Below, in pieces: positions 5,562-5,810 of a stretch of DNA of 5,810 bases; position 1 is the first letter of the stretch, and each line of letters starts with the position of its first letter. Under the pieces are notes generated by a model, which did no database searches, was not told the DNA's origin, and saw nothing but the letters and a program-made list of their open reading frames with translations. The DNA comes from REEB506 sp040381035 (GTDB lineage: Bacteria; Pseudomonadota; Alphaproteobacteria; Caulobacterales; Aquidulcibacteraceae), in the NCBI GenBank assembly GCA_040381035.1, contig JBEIHY010000149.1, forward strand, positions 1 to 5,810, in the 5' to 3' direction. Position numbers and translations under genes: made by a program.

Positions 5562-5810
5562 GAGTCGCCCGTGAATTACCCGCAACCCCATGAGTGAATG
5601 AGCCAATATTCCCGATCCGCCGCAGAACGCTTGCCGGTTTTGCGCAGCTTTCCTGGCGAAATCTTGCACTATCCGCGAAGCGTGATTGCATGCTTTCGGC
5701 GTTTTGCGGGAGGCGACAGATGCGGCCGAAGCAGGTGGGCGGAACCGGGCAGACCGATCTTTTCCGGTCGCGTTTGGATCAGATCCTCGATCTTGAGCAC
5801 CCGATCTTGA
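5562..5810 (+). mobile_element. Left end of an IS5-family insertion sequence (runs off the window)
   Basis: The transposase start at 5720 identifies the element. Its outer end is put at about 5562 (GAGTCGCCCGTGAATTACCC), where the peptidase reading stops resembling its family and GAG, a frequent IS5-family tip, appears. The right end and target duplication are beyond the window, so this border is an inference accurate to perhaps ten bases. The 158-bp leader has no gene and no clear promoter. Confidence 0.55.
5720..5810 (+). CDS. IS5-family transposase, first 30 residues (partial at window end)
   Basis: ATG at 5720 follows GGGAGG (5708-5713) at 6-nt spacing. The product begins MRPKQVGGTGQTDLF, then RSRLDQILDLEHPIL, matching the well-known IS5-family start (Met-Arg-Pro-Lys, a Thr-Gly-Gln/Glu-x-Asp-Leu/Met-Phe block, Arg-x-Arg-Leu-Asp-Gln-Ile). 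No stop occurs before the window ends. The DDE residues lie outside, so whether the element is active cannot be judged. Small enough that longer antisense frames hide it. Confidence 0.8.
   Translation, partial: MRPKQVGGTGQTDLFRSRLDQILDLEHPIL

Noticed and set aside
1..5810. CRISPR array or tRNA/rRNA gene.
   Set aside because: No regularly spaced repeats and no cloverleaf or rRNA-like sequence found on reading both strands.

Overview
This is a high-GC window from an alphaproteobacterium-type genome. That placement rests on the gene families (VirJ/AcvB-like proteins, a glycosyltransferase resembling the rhizobial/caulobacterial GH18-deacetylase-GT2 type, IS481, IS256 and IS5 transposases) and on codon use. 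No ribosomal marker is present, so I go no lower than class level. The stretch looks like a decaying accessory or cell-envelope locus bounded by broken mobile elements. Only two genes are intact: a GNAT acetyltransferase and a secreted NodB-fold polysaccharide deacetylase. Five coding regions are disrupted, and one transposase runs off the right edge.

Left part (1-1300, everything on the minus strand). The 5' end of an IS481-family element ends at about 483. Its transposase is broken by a small palindromic in-frame insertion carrying a TGA, and by a TAG at the window edge. A 125-bp segment rich in small palindromes follows. Next comes a fragment coding for the first 60 residues of an IS256-family transposase. 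About 165 bp of unassigned DNA leads to the N-terminal ~115 codons of a membrane-anchored, probably multidomain glycosyltransferase, cut off at its 3' side and frameshifted in a G6 run.

Middle part (1449-4394). The GNAT gene (+) converges with and overlaps the deacetylase gene (-). The deacetylase is the downstream member of a two-gene operon: its ATG overlaps the TGA of a VirJ/AcvB-like gene, which carries an amber codon and two opposite frameshifts. A 10-5-10 perfect inverted repeat lies just upstream of that gene. Across a ~300-bp intergenic region a second, divergent VirJ/AcvB-like gene (+) follows. It has two apparent frameshifts and ends at a strong rho-independent terminator.

Right part (4452-5810). 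A gene for an S41-family (tail-specific-protease-like) secreted hydrolase lies on the minus strand. It has an internal amber codon ahead of its catalytic serine, and an IS5-family element has removed its signal-peptide region. The start of that IS5 transposase (+) runs off the right edge.

Functionally, the recognisable host genes point to the envelope or periplasm: two alpha/beta-hydrolases of the family that includes aminoacyl-phosphatidylglycerol hydrolases, a deacetylase of envelope or extracellular glycans, a glycosyltransferase remnant and a serine peptidase. I see no convincing new molecular system. The most informative signals are the convergent decay of two paralogous VirJ/AcvB genes, the palindromic insertion inside the transposase, the operator-like inverted repeat, and the pattern of three TAG nonsense codons with homopolymer-associated frameshifts. 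That last pattern has to be separated from sequencing error.
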